A DNA stretch of 7,087 bases, from positions 1 to 7,087 of the forward strand of contig JABUTQ010000282.1 in assembly GCA_021443605.1 (NCBI GenBank). Reading direction: 5' to 3'. Positions 7,022-7,087 of the stretch are shown here, piece by piece (positions within the stretch are counted from its first letter, which is position 1; each line of letters starts with the position of its first letter). Both the position numbers and the translations under genes were made by a program. The notes under the pieces were generated by a model. The model ran no database searches. It had not been told where the DNA came from and saw nothing but the letters and a program-made list of their open reading frames with translations. The DNA is from Bacteroidales bacterium (GTDB lineage: Bacteria > Bacteroidota > Bacteroidia > Bacteroidales > UBA932).

Positions 7022-7048
7022 AGATTCTTCGCTGGCGCTCAGAATGAC
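7022..7048 (-). repeat. Palindromic intergenic repeat, type A, first of a tandem pair
   Basis: These 27 bases are identical to 7061-7087 and to the reverse complement of 15-41. They lie tail to tail with the type B copy at 6974-7000 across a 21-base spacer. The two could pair imperfectly, with roughly 23 of 27 positions compatible, as a long hairpin upstream of the DUF1207-like promoter. Confidence 0.85.
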
Positions 7049-7058
7049 GGTGGAGGCG

Positions 7059-7087
7059 GGAGATTCTTCGCTGGCGCTCAGAATGAC
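7059..7087 (-). repeat. Palindromic intergenic repeat, type A, second of a tandem pair
   Basis: This copy reaches the window edge. It is the exact 29-bp inverted counterpart of 15-43 and follows the copy at 7022-7048 after a 12-base GC-rich spacer, giving a 39-base tandem period. Further copies may lie beyond the edge. Read on this strand, the repeat starts GGAG and then the hairpin. Confidence 0.85.

Noticed and set aside
15..7087. Insertion sequence with 29-bp terminal inverted repeats
   Set aside because: There is no transposase between the repeats, extra internal and diverged copies exist, and no target duplication can be seen. Dispersed intergenic repeats explain it better.

Overview
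The window looks like chromosomal DNA from a Bacteroidota species, probably Bacteroidales. The evidence is a TonB-dependent receptor paired with a DUF4249-type lipoprotein, promoters of the Bacteroidota form (TTTG or TTG, about 19 nt, then TAnnTTTG), lack of clear Shine-Dalgarno sequences, and an acidic stretch right after the lipoprotein cysteine. All four real genes lie on the minus strand, so they are transcribed from high to low coordinates. No tRNA, rRNA, CRISPR array, transposase or phage gene was seen, and no gene-free stretch reaches 300 bases.

In transcription order there are three apparent units. (1) 6919-5891 encodes a secreted or outer-membrane protein resembling the DUF1207 family, with its own promoter at 6934-6965. 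(2) 5760-3457 encodes a complete periplasmic glycoside hydrolase family 3 enzyme (probable beta-glucosidase) with a promoter at 5798-5829. Two dyads lie around that promoter and a third lies upstream. The unit ends in a strong intrinsic terminator at 3402-3432. (3) 3328-1121 encodes a TonB-dependent receptor and 1121-54 a surface lipoprotein. They form a translationally coupled pair (TGATG overlap) behind a promoter at 3337-3365 that is abutted by two 12-bp direct repeats.

The receptor and lipoprotein probably form one outer-membrane uptake device whose substrate cannot be told from sequence. The GH3 enzyme hydrolyses beta-linked oligosaccharides, probably in the periplasm. Terminators and separate promoters suggest the three units are regulated independently. 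There is no SusC/SusD pair, so this is not a classical polysaccharide utilization locus.

Both edges of the window carry copies of a short palindromic repeat. A 29-bp sequence at 15-43 is matched exactly, inverted, at 7059-7087. A near-identical copy at 7022-7048 and a diverged relative at 6974-7000 (and, truncated, at 1-11) complete the set. The two sequence types differ by compensatory base changes in a predicted hairpin containing a tandem G-A motif. This is the most interesting unexplained structure in the window. The coding genes themselves belong to known families.
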